This document shows positions 31,590 to 39,742 of a stretch of DNA of 64,000 bases, piece by piece. Origin of the DNA: Vulcanimicrobiota bacterium. Its GTDB lineage: Bacteria > Vulcanimicrobiota > Vulcanimicrobiia > Vulcanimicrobiales > Vulcanimicrobiaceae. The DNA lies in contig JAFAJV010000028.1 of the NCBI GenBank assembly GCA_019235995.1, positions 1 to 64,000 of the forward strand, read 5' to 3'. Each line of letters opens with the position of its first letter. The stretch's first letter is position 1. A program made the position numbers and the translations under genes. The notes under the pieces were generated by a model. The model saw only the letters and a program-made list of their open reading frames with translations, ran no database searches and was not told the origin of the DNA.

Positions 31590-33725
31590 TTACCGTCCCG
31601 CGACGATCGCGCGGACGTTGCGCAGGACGATCGTCCCTTCGGAGAGCTCGATGCCCTTGGGGCGCAACACGTAGATCGATATCAGACGGGCCGCATCGGT
31701 GTCCGGCGGAAAGCGCACGGCGACCGTCCGCCAGCCGGGCTGTCCGAGGTCCGCCGCCTGCACGAGCGTGTCCTCGTTGATTGCGTTGCGAACGTTGACG
31801 CGTACCCTTGCATCGCTCCCGTCATCGTGCAGGTCGAACGTAAGGCCCATCGTGCCGGACGGCAGCGGAAGATCGGCCGTCGCATACGCGGCGCGCTCCG
31901 TGCCGCCGAAGGAGAACGAAAGTGCGACGCAGCTGCGGCAGCCGGCGTCCCTGGCGATCGAGCCCGCTCCTCCGTGCGGCAGCGTCGTGAAGCGCGCGTG
32001 GTCGGCGAAAGCCAGGGCCACGTCGTGCGATCCCACGGTCACCAATGCATCGGCAGCGGCGTCGCCGATGCGGACGGATACGCGCGCGTTATGAGATGCG
32101 GCACGAAATTGACCGCGAGCGTCGATGACCCCCGAGCTCGCGGACCAGCGCAGGGTGGGCGGCAGCGCGAGCGCATAGCCGTCGCGGTCGTACGCGCGTG
32201 CCGACAACGCGATGGTCGCGTTCGGGTCGACGTTCGGCCGGGAGGGCAGGATGCGGGTGCGCGCCGGCGCGGCCGCGATCTCGATCGGCACGCTGCCGTG
32301 CAGGTTGCCGTCGCGTAGCACGATCCGGCCGCTGCCCGGACGCAGCGCGATGAATTCGCCGTCGCGGTACTCGCCCAGGGCCGGCGGGAGCACCTGCGTT
32401 ACCACCGCGCCGCTGATCGTCGCGTGATTTGCGGCGTCGACGGCCGCGATGCGCAGCGGCACCTCGGCACCGGGCAGCGCCCGCAGCGCGCCCGGTCGCG
32501 CCACGAGCCGAATGGGCGGCCCGGCAGGCGCCGTGCTGTACACAAGGATGCCGTCGGCGACGGGTCGCTCGCGGCCATCGGACGGGGAGTTCATGACGTC
32601 GGCGTCGCTTTCTCCCAGGCGCCGCGCGACAAGCGTCGACGAGCCTCCTCCGTCGAAAAGCAGCCCCTCCGTCGCGCCGAGCGCGCGCATGAGCGCGGCG
32701 AACTCGGGTCGCGTCACGCCCACGCTCAGCTCCGGCTGACGCCCGTCGACCTCGACGAGAAACAGCCGCCCGTTGGGCGCGATGGCCGCGCCCGAGCACG
32801 GCATCCGCCGCGAGTTTTCAACGCGGTAGGGAGCGTCGCCGTCGTCGTACCAGGCGCCGTCGTGCAGAATCAGAGCGCCGCCGCCGACGGCGGCGCTGAT
32901 CGAGTCGAGGCCCAACGGCGCGAGGTCGCCGCTGACGGTCACGACGGCGTTGGCGTCAGGCACGTTGATGAAGCTGTAGTCGTTGAGCCCGATCGCTACG
33001 TAGTAGCCGGGGGGCTGCGCCTCGAGATTGTTCGCGGCGCCGATCACCCGATAGCGAGTGAGGGGCGGCGTGTCGCCGAGCGGCTCGACCTTCACCAGCG
33101 TGACGTCGTCTTGCGGTCGCACGCGTCCGTAGAGCGGAGTCAACAGCGAGAGGCCGCCGTTTGGCATCTCGTCGATGCCGTCGAGCGGCATCGTTCGCTG
33201 ATCGATTTCGATCTGGCCGTTGAAACTGAACTCCGCGATATGAGGCATTCCGTCATGCGTGATCGCGAGCGCGTATCGCTTGTAGGGCGGCTGCACGAGC
33301 GTGCCCGCGCGAACGACGATGCCGATCGGACGGTTCGTGTTGCCGATATCGAAGAAGTCGCCGTTGATTCCCGCGACCGCCCGCGTGCGCCGCGCCATCG
33401 AGCCGATCGTTTCGCCGCGCGATTCGAGCGAGTCGTCGGCCAGGACCGCACCCAGATGCACGTCGGCGCGATGCGGTTCGACGGACACAACATGCACGGA
33501 CAACGGCCCGACCGCCGTGAGGAGCTGATAGTCTGCGTACATCACCCCGGGCGCGACGCTCTCGATCGTCGGCGCCTCTTGCTGGATGCGCGGGAAGGGG
33601 GCATCGGGCGCGATCCGCGCCGGCAGCGCGTCTTCATACGCCACAGCTCGCGCGGCACCGACAAAGGCGAGCAGCATCGCAAGCATCGCGCTTCGCAGTG
33701 GATTCGGCTTTGTACGCGATCTCAT
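31590..33725 (-). CDS. secreted phosphodiester glycosidase family protein (NAGPA-like)
   Basis: A 711-residue exported protein. A signal peptide (about residues 10-29) is followed by a phosphodiester-glycosidase domain (about 60-390) with the landmarks AVAGINGDFFDIGN, SAAVGGGALILHDG, FLVEVDGRQPELSVGVT and GLLFDGGGSSTLV, as in the uncovering enzyme that removes GlcNAc from phosphodiester-linked glycans. Residues 420-590 look like two Ig-like modules, and the last 120 residues form a beta-sandwich (TMGLTFDLHDDGSDARVRV) probably binding carbohydrate. The ATG overlaps the beta-propeller gene stop. Likely acts on surface or extracellular polysaccharide; the substrate is unknown. Confidence 0.88.
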   Translation of the reverse strand: MRSRTKPNPLRSAMLAMLLAFVGAARAVAYEDALPARIAPDAPFPRIQQEAPTIESVAPGVMYADYQLLTAVGPLSVHVVSVEPHRADVHLGAVLADDSLESRGETIGSMARRTRAVAGINGDFFDIGNTNRPIGIVVRAGTLVQPPYKRYALAITHDGMPHIAEFSFNGQIEIDQRTMPLDGIDEMPNGGLSLLTPLYGRVRPQDDVTLVKVEPLGDTPPLTRYRVIGAANNLEAQPPGYYVAIGLNDYSFINVPDANAVVTVSGDLAPLGLDSISAAVGGGALILHDGAWYDDGDAPYRVENSRRMPCSGAAIAPNGRLFLVEVDGRQPELSVGVTRPEFAALMRALGATEGLLFDGGGSSTLVARRLGESDADVMNSPSDGRERPVADGILVYSTAPAGPPIRLVARPGALRALPGAEVPLRIAAVDAANHATISGAVVTQVLPPALGEYRDGEFIALRPGSGRIVLRDGNLHGSVPIEIAAAPARTRILPSRPNVDPNATIALSARAYDRDGYALALPPTLRWSASSGVIDARGQFRAASHNARVSVRIGDAAADALVTVGSHDVALAFADHARFTTLPHGGAGSIARDAGCRSCVALSFSFGGTERAAYATADLPLPSGTMGLTFDLHDDGSDARVRVNVRNAINEDTLVQAADLGQPGWRTVAVRFPPDTDAARLISIYVLRPKGIELSEGTIVLRNVRAIVAGR

Positions 33726-34978
33726 GCGGGCGGATGCCAGACCGCAACGGCCAGGGGATAGCCGCCCGTCGGGAACGGCGCGTGGGGGGCGCGCCGCAAC
33801 GAGCGCGTATCGAAGACGTCCACGGCGTCGGCACCCGCACACGGCACGTATAGCCGAGCCGCAGCCTCGTCGTAGAGCGGTTTCCAGGGGATATTGCACG
33901 TCGCTATCGGTGCGTGCTTGGGGTGCAGCGTGGACGCATCGAGCACGTCGACCTTGCCGAGCTGCTCGTCGGTGACGAAGAGCGTGTGCGTCGCGGGATC
34001 GAGTGCCGCGCCGAGGGGGAATGCAAGATGCGGGCTACGCGCCACGACGCGTGGCGTCGCAGCGCGCAGGTCGATCGCGACCGCCGCACCGGGCGCGGCA
34101 AAGGGCGAGCCCTCACTCTGATTCGATATCGCGTACAACAGCGTGCCGCCTGGCGAAAGAGCGAGCGAGAAAACGCGCGGCACCGCCGCGAAACGCCGGA
34201 GAACTCGCATCGTGCGCGTGTCGACGGCGGTAACGGTGCCCTCGTTCGTATTTGCGACGTAGACGACGTGACGCGCGGCGTCCACCGCTAGGCCTTCCGG
34301 CGTCGCGCCGGTCGCCACGCGGGACACGGAGCCGTCGAGCGTCACGCGCGTCAACGCCCCGGTTCCGTCGACGTCTCGGTCGGTGACGAAGACTGCGTGC
34401 GTGGCGGCATCGATTGCGACCTCGTCGCCCAGCCACACGCCGTCGACTCTAGCGACGCCCCACGGCGACAGCGTCGCGAGCGTGAGCCGCGACCCTTGGG
34501 TATCGGCGGCGGCTATTCTTCCGAGCGCGTCAACGTCGGTATCGGTCGGTGTGCCACCCGTGGCGAGTACGCCCAGGACGGAGAAGGAGCCGGCATCGTG
34601 AAAGACGAGCCCGTCGTCGTAGGACGCAACGACGAGGAACGAGCGTGCGGCGTTCGGCGGCGCTCCTATCCGCAGATTAGCTGCCGCCAGTCCGTTCACG
34701 TTACCCGCGACGAGCAGCGCGCTTCCCGGTGATGTTCGCGAGGGAATCTCATATACGCCGGCCGGTGACAGGCTGCCGGGCCCGAGAACCGCGGCGTGGT
34801 AGGGCGCGCCGAAGCCGTCGATCCGCAGCGGGATGCTGCTTCCGGGTAGATACGGCCACGCCGTCGCGGCGATCTTCCCCGACGCAATGCGCGGGCACGG
34901 CGTGCGGGGCACGCTCCCGGCGAGCGCGATGCCTGCGACGAGCAGCGCGGCGGTTCGACGGAGGCCCCGGCGGTACAC
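33722..34978 (-). CDS. secreted YncE-type beta-propeller protein
   Basis: A 418-residue exported protein with an N-terminal signal helix (AALLVAGIALAGSVP). Repeats of about 40 residues with the YVTN-like pattern occur, for example HVVYVANTNEGTVTAVDTRT, HTLFVTDEQLGKVDVLDAST and ARLYVPCAGADAVDVFDTRS, which indicate a seven-bladed propeller. It has no clear catalytic residues, so a binding or structural role is likely. It lies between the DUF4337-like protein (3-base gap) and the glycosidase (overlap). Confidence 0.85.
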   Translation of the reverse strand: MYRRGLRRTAALLVAGIALAGSVPRTPCPRIASGKIAATAWPYLPGSSIPLRIDGFGAPYHAAVLGPGSLSPAGVYEIPSRTSPGSALLVAGNVNGLAAANLRIGAPPNAARSFLVVASYDDGLVFHDAGSFSVLGVLATGGTPTDTDVDALGRIAAADTQGSRLTLATLSPWGVARVDGVWLGDEVAIDAATHAVFVTDRDVDGTGALTRVTLDGSVSRVATGATPEGLAVDAARHVVYVANTNEGTVTAVDTRTMRVLRRFAAVPRVFSLALSPGGTLLYAISNQSEGSPFAAPGAAVAIDLRAATPRVVARSPHLAFPLGAALDPATHTLFVTDEQLGKVDVLDASTLHPKHAPIATCNIPWKPLYDEAAARLYVPCAGADAVDVFDTRSLRRAPHAPFPTGGYPLAVAVWHPPA

Positions 34979-34981
34979 GAG

Positions 34982-35518
34982 TTAGGAACCCCGTACAAGC
35001 CCGACCACGAAGAGCACGAGCCCGAGTCCGGACACGGCGCAACCGATCGAAAGCAGACGGCTTCCTCCCGACAGGGCCGAGATTGAAACCAGCACGATCG
35101 AGATCTCAAAGGCCGTCGTCGCATACTGAAGCAGCTCGTACGACTTCAAGATGCGCTCGGAGCGCTCGTCCTCTGCCAGCGCCTGGCGCTCCAACGCCCG
35201 TGCTCGTTCGAGCGCCACGGGCGCCGCCGCGCTCTCCGACTGCGCCACCGACTCCAGCTGCGCCTTCTTCCGCGTATCTTTCACGAGGTCGCTCGCGATG
35301 AGCGCTCGATAGATGTTGAAGCGGATCTGCTTGGCCTCGTAGGCGGTGAACATATCGGTGGCGCGCGCTTGCGTGAGGATCGCCTGATTCTTCGCCGAGA
35401 GCGCCGAGATCGAGCGATGGTGCGCGAAGAGCGTGCCCAGTGCCGCCAGCACCGCGATAACGGCGGCAGCGAGCGAGACTAATCGGCCGCCCTGATTCGG
35501 CTCGACGCCCGGGTTCAC
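34982..35518 (-). CDS. DUF4337-like membrane protein
   Basis: A 178-residue protein with a transmembrane helix at about residues 12-32, a long charged coiled-coil-like region (about 40-135, with QARATDMFTAYEAKQIRFNIYR), and two closing helices at about 128-150 and 155-175. The order and the TAYEAKQIR motif match DUF4337 proteins. The function is unknown. I chose GTG 35518, which overlaps the nitrilase stop (gtga). Confidence 0.7.
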   Translation of the reverse strand: MNPGVEPNQGGRLVSLAAAVIAVLAALGTLFAHHRSISALSAKNQAILTQARATDMFTAYEAKQIRFNIYRALIASDLVKDTRKKAQLESVAQSESAAAPVALERARALERQALAEDERSERILKSYELLQYATTAFEISIVLVSISALSGGSRLLSIGCAVSGLGLVLFVVGLVRGS

Positions 35519-36813
35519 GTTGCTGCGGGTTCTTCGCGTTCTGCCAGCTCGGAGACCCACTGCAGACCCTCTATCACATCGGTTCCCGGCGCGACCGACG
35601 TCTGCGCCGATTTGCGCGGATCGAACACGAACGTGGCGAGACGATAGTCGCCGTAGGTGCCCGCGACGACGGCCCCATCCGGATCGACGGCGAACGCGCG
35701 CTCCCCGGCGCGGTCGAAAACGACGACATGCACGCGCAGCTCGAGCGCGCGTGCCCGCGCGATGCGCTCCACCCACGGACTGCCGAGCGCGGTCCTCCAG
35801 ATTATCAGCCAATATCCCGCCCGGCGAAAGGGAACGACCCCTCCCGGGTCGAGCATGCGCGCGTCGTCGATGCGCGCCGCGGGGACGGAGCCGGCGAGGG
35901 CGGCGAAGCGGGCGTCATCGTCCGGAGAGAGCGCGAACTCGTCGTCGAGCATCTCCAAGCGCGAGCCGGTGTCGGCCGGAAGCGCTTCGCACGAGATGGC
36001 GATGCGCACCGAGCGCTCGGGCCGTACGCCGCAGGGCGCGAGGCAATCCGGCATGACGCGAGCGGGTCTCTCGGCCGCGAGCCGCACCGTCGCCTGCAGC
36101 GTTTCGGCGCGATGCTGGTCCGCAAGCGCGACGAGCTCGCCGCGCGCATCGGCAACCTGACTCTTGCCGCAATACGCGACCATCCCCAGCTCGACGCCAC
36201 ACTTGTTGGCAGCGACGAACGGCACGCGGTTCTCGTAGGCCCGGACGCGGCCGAGCAGATCGGCCTGAACGTTCTCGAGGGCTTCAGGGTCGCGCCCGCT
36301 CGTCACCCAAGCGGTGGGCATCACGAGAAGCTCGGCTCCCCGGTCCACGAGCGTACGGGCGATGGTCGGAAGCCTGCCGTCGGCACAGATCATCACGCCG
36401 AGAGTCGCGACGCTCGTCTGCACCGGAGCCAGCCGATCGCCGCGCGCGAACCAACGCCGGTCGAAATGCCACAGAAAAAGCTTGTCTACGCGCCCTGCGA
36501 GCGACCCGTCGGCGTCGATGACGACGGCGCGGTTTCGAGCGACGCCGCCGTCGCGCGCAACGGCGCCCGCCACGATCACGGTCCGGCTCGAGCGCGCGAT
36601 CTCGCGGAGCTGCTCGAGCGCTTCGTTGACGCGCGCCTCGTCGAACGAAGCATCGCCCAAGACGTACGCTGGGAAGGTCGCCTCGGGAAGCACGACGACA
36701 TCGGCGTGCGAGCAGCGACGCACGGCCTCGAGCGCGCTATGCAACGCCCCGTCGAAATCGTTTCGATCGCGTGCACGCAGTTGGACTGCTGCGACGGCAA
36801 TGGAGCGAGTCAT
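35515..36813 (-). CDS. nitrilase-superfamily carbon-nitrogen hydrolase
   Basis: Amidohydrolase of the nitrilase superfamily, 432 residues. The Glu-Lys-Cys triad is visible as VLPEATFP (Glu about 44), GRVDKLFLWHF (Lys about 117) and GVMICADGRLP (Cys about 153), so it should be active. The C-terminal 150 residues are extra compared with the 270-residue core and contain a TTG-like lipid or sugar-free beta-rich module of unknown role. I chose ATG 36813, since the 32 codons upstream have no clear coding pattern. It heads the operon nitrilase, DUF4337, propeller and glycosidase. Confidence 0.88.
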   Translation of the reverse strand: MTRSIAVAAVQLRARDRNDFDGALHSALEAVRRCSHADVVVLPEATFPAYVLGDASFDEARVNEALEQLREIARSSRTVIVAGAVARDGGVARNRAVVIDADGSLAGRVDKLFLWHFDRRWFARGDRLAPVQTSVATLGVMICADGRLPTIARTLVDRGAELLVMPTAWVTSGRDPEALENVQADLLGRVRAYENRVPFVAANKCGVELGMVAYCGKSQVADARGELVALADQHRAETLQATVRLAAERPARVMPDCLAPCGVRPERSVRIAISCEALPADTGSRLEMLDDEFALSPDDDARFAALAGSVPAARIDDARMLDPGGVVPFRRAGYWLIIWRTALGSPWVERIARARALELRVHVVVFDRAGERAFAVDPDGAVVAGTYGDYRLATFVFDPRKSAQTSVAPGTDVIEGLQWVSELAEREEPAAT

Positions 36814-36957
36814 TGCTTGGCGTTGTTCGCGGCGCGAAAAGCCCCGCCCCTCGTCGACGTTGGTCTGGAAGGCCGCCAGGCCGCTTCTGCTGAAAGAATT
36901 ATTCCCCAATGGGCCTTACCGCGCCACCGCGGTACCCGAAGGGAGATTTTTTCATAC

Positions 36958-37680
36958 GTGAGACGCACGCTATCAACGTTGTCGCTTACGATAGCCGCTG
37001 CCAGCACCGGTCTATTGTACATGGCGCCGAGTCATTCCGCATCCGCGCTCGCGGCGACCGCAACTCCGACGAAAGCCACGCCGACGCCCCCCACGAGCGA
37101 GAAGAAGGACGCGTGCGGCGCGACCAAGAGCAAATGGGCGCACTTGCAGTGCGAGGACTTCAACAGCTCCGCTCCCGGAGACGAATACTTCGGCCGCATG
37201 AAAATGAGCTATCTCGGGATCGATAACACCTATAAGGATGGCGCGGTCAGCGCCGGCGCCTACACGACCGACCCGCGGCTCATCTCGAAGCTGGACTTCG
37301 CCACCGAAGCGCTCCTTCGCTGGGCCGCTAAGTATCCCAACGATCCGCAGTTGCCGCGTTCCTATTTCCTGGGAGTCCAGGTGCTGCGAAAGGTTTACAC
37401 GCAGCCCGAGCAAGAGACGGCTTGGGATTTCATGCAGATCCTCGTCACGCGGTACGGCAACACGTACTTCGGAAAGACGATGAAGGCCAGCATCAGCCAC
37501 GGATACACCGAGCACTGGTTCGCGCTCGCGCAGATCTGCCCGACGCCGCTGCCGCTGGGCGTCGGCGTCATGCCCGAGGTCACGCCGGACGTCACGCCCA
37601 GTCCGTCCCCGGCTCCTGGGCACCCGGCGGTCGTCTTGATCACACCGCCTTGCGTTCAACCGTCGGCCGCGCCCGGATAA
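36958..37680 (+). CDS. secreted hypothetical protein
   Basis: Unrecognised exported protein of 240 residues. A signal peptide (RRTLSTLSLTIAAASTGLLY) is followed by a Thr/Pro-rich spacer (residues 33-50), a central domain of about 140 residues with paired cysteines (DACGATKSKWAHLQCEDF, then CPTPLP near 195), a DVTPSPSPAPG linker and a final Cys. The start is GTG 36958 with GAAGGGAGA about 12 bases upstream. The 144 bases between this gene and the divergent nitrilase contain no ORF. A terminator follows 21 bases after the stop. Confidence 0.72.
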   Translation: MRRTLSTLSLTIAAASTGLLYMAPSHSASALAATATPTKATPTPPTSEKKDACGATKSKWAHLQCEDFNSSAPGDEYFGRMKMSYLGIDNTYKDGAVSAGAYTTDPRLISKLDFATEALLRWAAKYPNDPQLPRSYFLGVQVLRKVYTQPEQETAWDFMQILVTRYGNTYFGKTMKASISHGYTEHWFALAQICPTPLPLGVGVMPEVTPDVTPSPSPAPGHPAVVLITPPCVQPSAAPG

Positions 37681-37701
37681 GACGAGGCCGTCCGTCATGA
37701 C

Positions 37702-37736
37702 GAAAGCCCCTGCATCCGGCAGGGGCTTTCGGTTTT
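37702..37736. terminator. bidirectional intrinsic terminator
   Basis: A perfect 12-base stem (gaaagcccctgc, 37702-37713, with 37719-37730) and a five-base loop are followed by CGGTTTT on the plus strand. It lies between the convergent secreted-protein gene and the stalk-barrel gene and could serve both. Confidence 0.85.
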
Positions 37737-37754
37737 GCGATACGGGGCGGAAGC

Positions 37755-39089
37755 TTAGATCTTCAGCCCGATTCCCGCGTATGGGCCGCTCTCGGAGAAT
37801 CCGATCGGCGCTGCATTGTAGTTCCAGCCACGATCGCCCATGAATCCCGCCTCGAGGAAGAGTGGGAATCCTTGGAACGTGTAGGAGACGCCAATGTCAT
37901 ACTTGAGGATGTTGTAGCCCACGTTGAACGTGCAGCCGGTGGTTGCGCCCGGAGTTCCGCATCCACCCGGCGTGCTCTGATAGTTACCGTTTACCCCGAA
38001 GAAGTAGATCGCGTGGCCATACCACGAGAACACGTGATCGAGGTCGGGTAACTTCTCGAGTCCAACTCCGGCCCCGTTTTCCCTCGGATAGCCGTAGTTG
38101 TTTCCGCGCCACATGTACGCGCCGACGATGTAGATGCGCGGGTGCAGCACACGAATGCCGAGCCGTGCGTCGAAGTCGTAGTCGCGACCGGTGAACGTCG
38201 GAACCGACGAGGTGCCGAGGCCGCCGATCGTCGTCACGAGGCACTCAGGATCTCCGGCGCCGCCGCAGTTATGCCCCCAGTTCCACTGACGATAGTCGAC
38301 CTCGACCATCCAGGGCAAGTTGGCGATCGGGAACTCGAGCGCGCCGTGGAGGCGATATGAGAACCCGCCTTGGTTGTTGTTGCTCGACGCACCCGGGACG
38401 AACTCGTTGTACACCTTTGGTGAGATAATGTAGTCGCCCGCCACGTAGAAGTCGTAGTAGGGCGCCACGATCGGCACCGGCGTCGGAGTCGGCGGCGGTG
38501 GAGGTGGCGGAGGTGGTGCTGGGCTCGGCGGCGGGGTCGCCGGGATGTAGCGCACGACCACCAGACGGCGATCGGGCACCCACTGAACGTAGGCTCCCAT
38601 GCCTTCCGAGATCACGCGCACCGGTACGAGGATGACGCCTTGATAGATCATTGGCGGCACGTCTAGGGGACGCGACTCGCCGTTGATGATGACTTCCGGC
38701 TTACCGACGGTCACCTTGACCTCGGCGCCGGCTTTGCTGACCGTCACCATCTTGCTGCCCGCGTCGTACGACACGGTCGCACCCATTTGCTCGAACATCG
38801 ACCGAAGCGGAATCAAGAGCGTTCCGCCCCGAACCAGTGCTGCGAGCACGCGACCCTGTTTCAGGATGTCGGGCTTTGCATAGACGTGGTGGTCATTGTA
38901 GAGAATCGGGTACTGACCCGACGGCGGCGAACCGAAGTTCGCCGGAGGAGCAGCCGTCGCGCCCTGACCCTGCGCTACCGCGTTGGTTCCAATGTTGCCA
39001 TGCGATGCGGCGGGATGGGCTGCGACTGCGTTGAATCCAAGGCCGGCTGCCAGCAGCACGGTCAGGACTCCAGTGCTCAGTCGCTTCAA
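37755..39089 (-). CDS. copper amine oxidase-type stalk domain fused to a beta-barrel-like outer membrane domain
   Basis: A 444-residue exported protein. A signal peptide ends near residue 24. Residues about 85-180 hold a copper-amine-oxidase N-terminal stalk domain (GGTLLIPLRSMFEQMGATVSYD and IYQGVILVPVRVISEGMGAYVQW), followed by a pure proline/threonine linker at 185-207. The C-terminal 230 residues show alternating aromatic and polar beta-strands (FYVAGDYIISPK, DFDARLGIRVLHPRIYIVGAYM, FPLFLEAGFMGDRGWNY) as in outer-membrane barrels. The start is TTG 39089, preceded by a perfect AGGAGG 7 bases upstream. A likely surface-binding or wall-attachment role is inferred. Confidence 0.82.
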   Translation of the reverse strand: MKRLSTGVLTVLLAAGLGFNAVAAHPAASHGNIGTNAVAQGQGATAAPPANFGSPPSGQYPILYNDHHVYAKPDILKQGRVLAALVRGGTLLIPLRSMFEQMGATVSYDAGSKMVTVSKAGAEVKVTVGKPEVIINGESRPLDVPPMIYQGVILVPVRVISEGMGAYVQWVPDRRLVVVRYIPATPPPSPAPPPPPPPPPTPTPVPIVAPYYDFYVAGDYIISPKVYNEFVPGASSNNNQGGFSYRLHGALEFPIANLPWMVEVDYRQWNWGHNCGGAGDPECLVTTIGGLGTSSVPTFTGRDYDFDARLGIRVLHPRIYIVGAYMWRGNNYGYPRENGAGVGLEKLPDLDHVFSWYGHAIYFFGVNGNYQSTPGGCGTPGATTGCTFNVGYNILKYDIGVSYTFQGFPLFLEAGFMGDRGWNYNAAPIGFSESGPYAGIGLKI

Positions 39090-39134
39090 TGTGTCCTCCT
39101 AAGCTGGTAATTGAGACCTGAGGCTTACCCGCCC

Positions 39135-39192
39135 GGGCCCGTGGGCCCGTAGGGCAATCCTTTAGCGTCCTCTTCGGGAGGGGGCGATTGCC
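39135..39192. promoter_or_regulatory. structured leader upstream of the stalk-barrel gene
   Basis: The 124 bases between the thioesterase stop and the TTG at 39089 contain two strong hairpins and no gene. GGGCCC-gt-GGGCCC lies at 39135-39148. A larger stem pairs 39153-39159 with 39186-39192 (ggcaatc/gattgcc) and holds an inner CCTC/GAGG stem with a TTCGG loop. On the minus strand these would be in the 5' leader. They match no riboswitch class I can name. Confidence 0.4.
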
Positions 39193-39213
39193 TCCCCTGC
39201 AGTAGGAGCCTGG

Positions 39214-39609
39214 TCAGGCCAGCTTTTCTCTCAGTTTTGCTAGGAACTTGGCCTTGTCAATGATGTACCGCTCGTGGGTTCCTTCGGCGACGGCCTCTTG
39301 CTCGTCGAAGACTTGTACCGCGAAGCTCACGCGCGGTCCGTCCAACATCACGACTTCGACCTCGGTACGAACGATGAACCCCACCGGCACGGGCTTTTTG
39401 TGTTCGAGGTCGATATGCGTGCCGAGCGTAATTTGGCCGGATTTCAAGATCGGCTCGACGCAGTGGATCGCGGCGCTTTCTACCAGCTGAACGAGCATCG
39501 ACGTGGAGAGGACGTCGACTCCCTTGTTCCCCGCCTTTTCGGCGGTCATCCACTCCTCGACGCGGCTCTGAAGGCTGTACGAGCGCCCGATGTCGAGTTT
39601 CACGCTCAT
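39214..39609 (-). CDS. hotdog-fold thioesterase, fluoroacetyl-CoA thioesterase-like
   Basis: Acyl-CoA thioesterase of 131 residues resembling FlK. The catalytic set is suggested by Thr in STSMLVQL, Glu in LVESAAIHCV and His in GTHIDLEHKKPVPVG. Family members hydrolyse acyl-CoA or remove toxic acyl-CoAs. The ATG 39609 has no strong ribosome-binding site. It is separated by 133 bases from the divergent adaptor gene, a region that holds only a low-complexity, AT-richer promoter-like stretch (about 39690-39742). Confidence 0.85.
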   Translation of the reverse strand: MSVKLDIGRSYSLQSRVEEWMTAEKAGNKGVDVLSTSMLVQLVESAAIHCVEPILKSGQITLGTHIDLEHKKPVPVGFIVRTEVEVVMLDGPRVSFAVQVFDEQEAVAEGTHERYIIDKAKFLAKLREKLA

Positions 39610-39742
39610 GCCACCTGGGAGATACGCCCTGAAGCCGATTTCCTCATGCCGAGGTTGTAGGTCCGGGCGCTTTGAATCAAAAGCCGCGGGGCGTCGTATA
39701 TCAGACTATGAAGGACGGCATTTAAAGAAAGAGATGCTACAC

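Noticed and set aside
32424-33761. A 445-codon plus-strand frame opposite the phosphodiester glycosidase
   Set aside because: No motif or signal; the minus-strand product has clear domain signatures and operon overlaps on both sides.
39090-39213. Cyclic-di-GMP or other known riboswitch in the stalk-barrel leader
   Set aside because: The strand has hairpins and a GACGC-like piece, but the conserved tetraloop receptor, junction bases and second stem of the GEMM class are not present.
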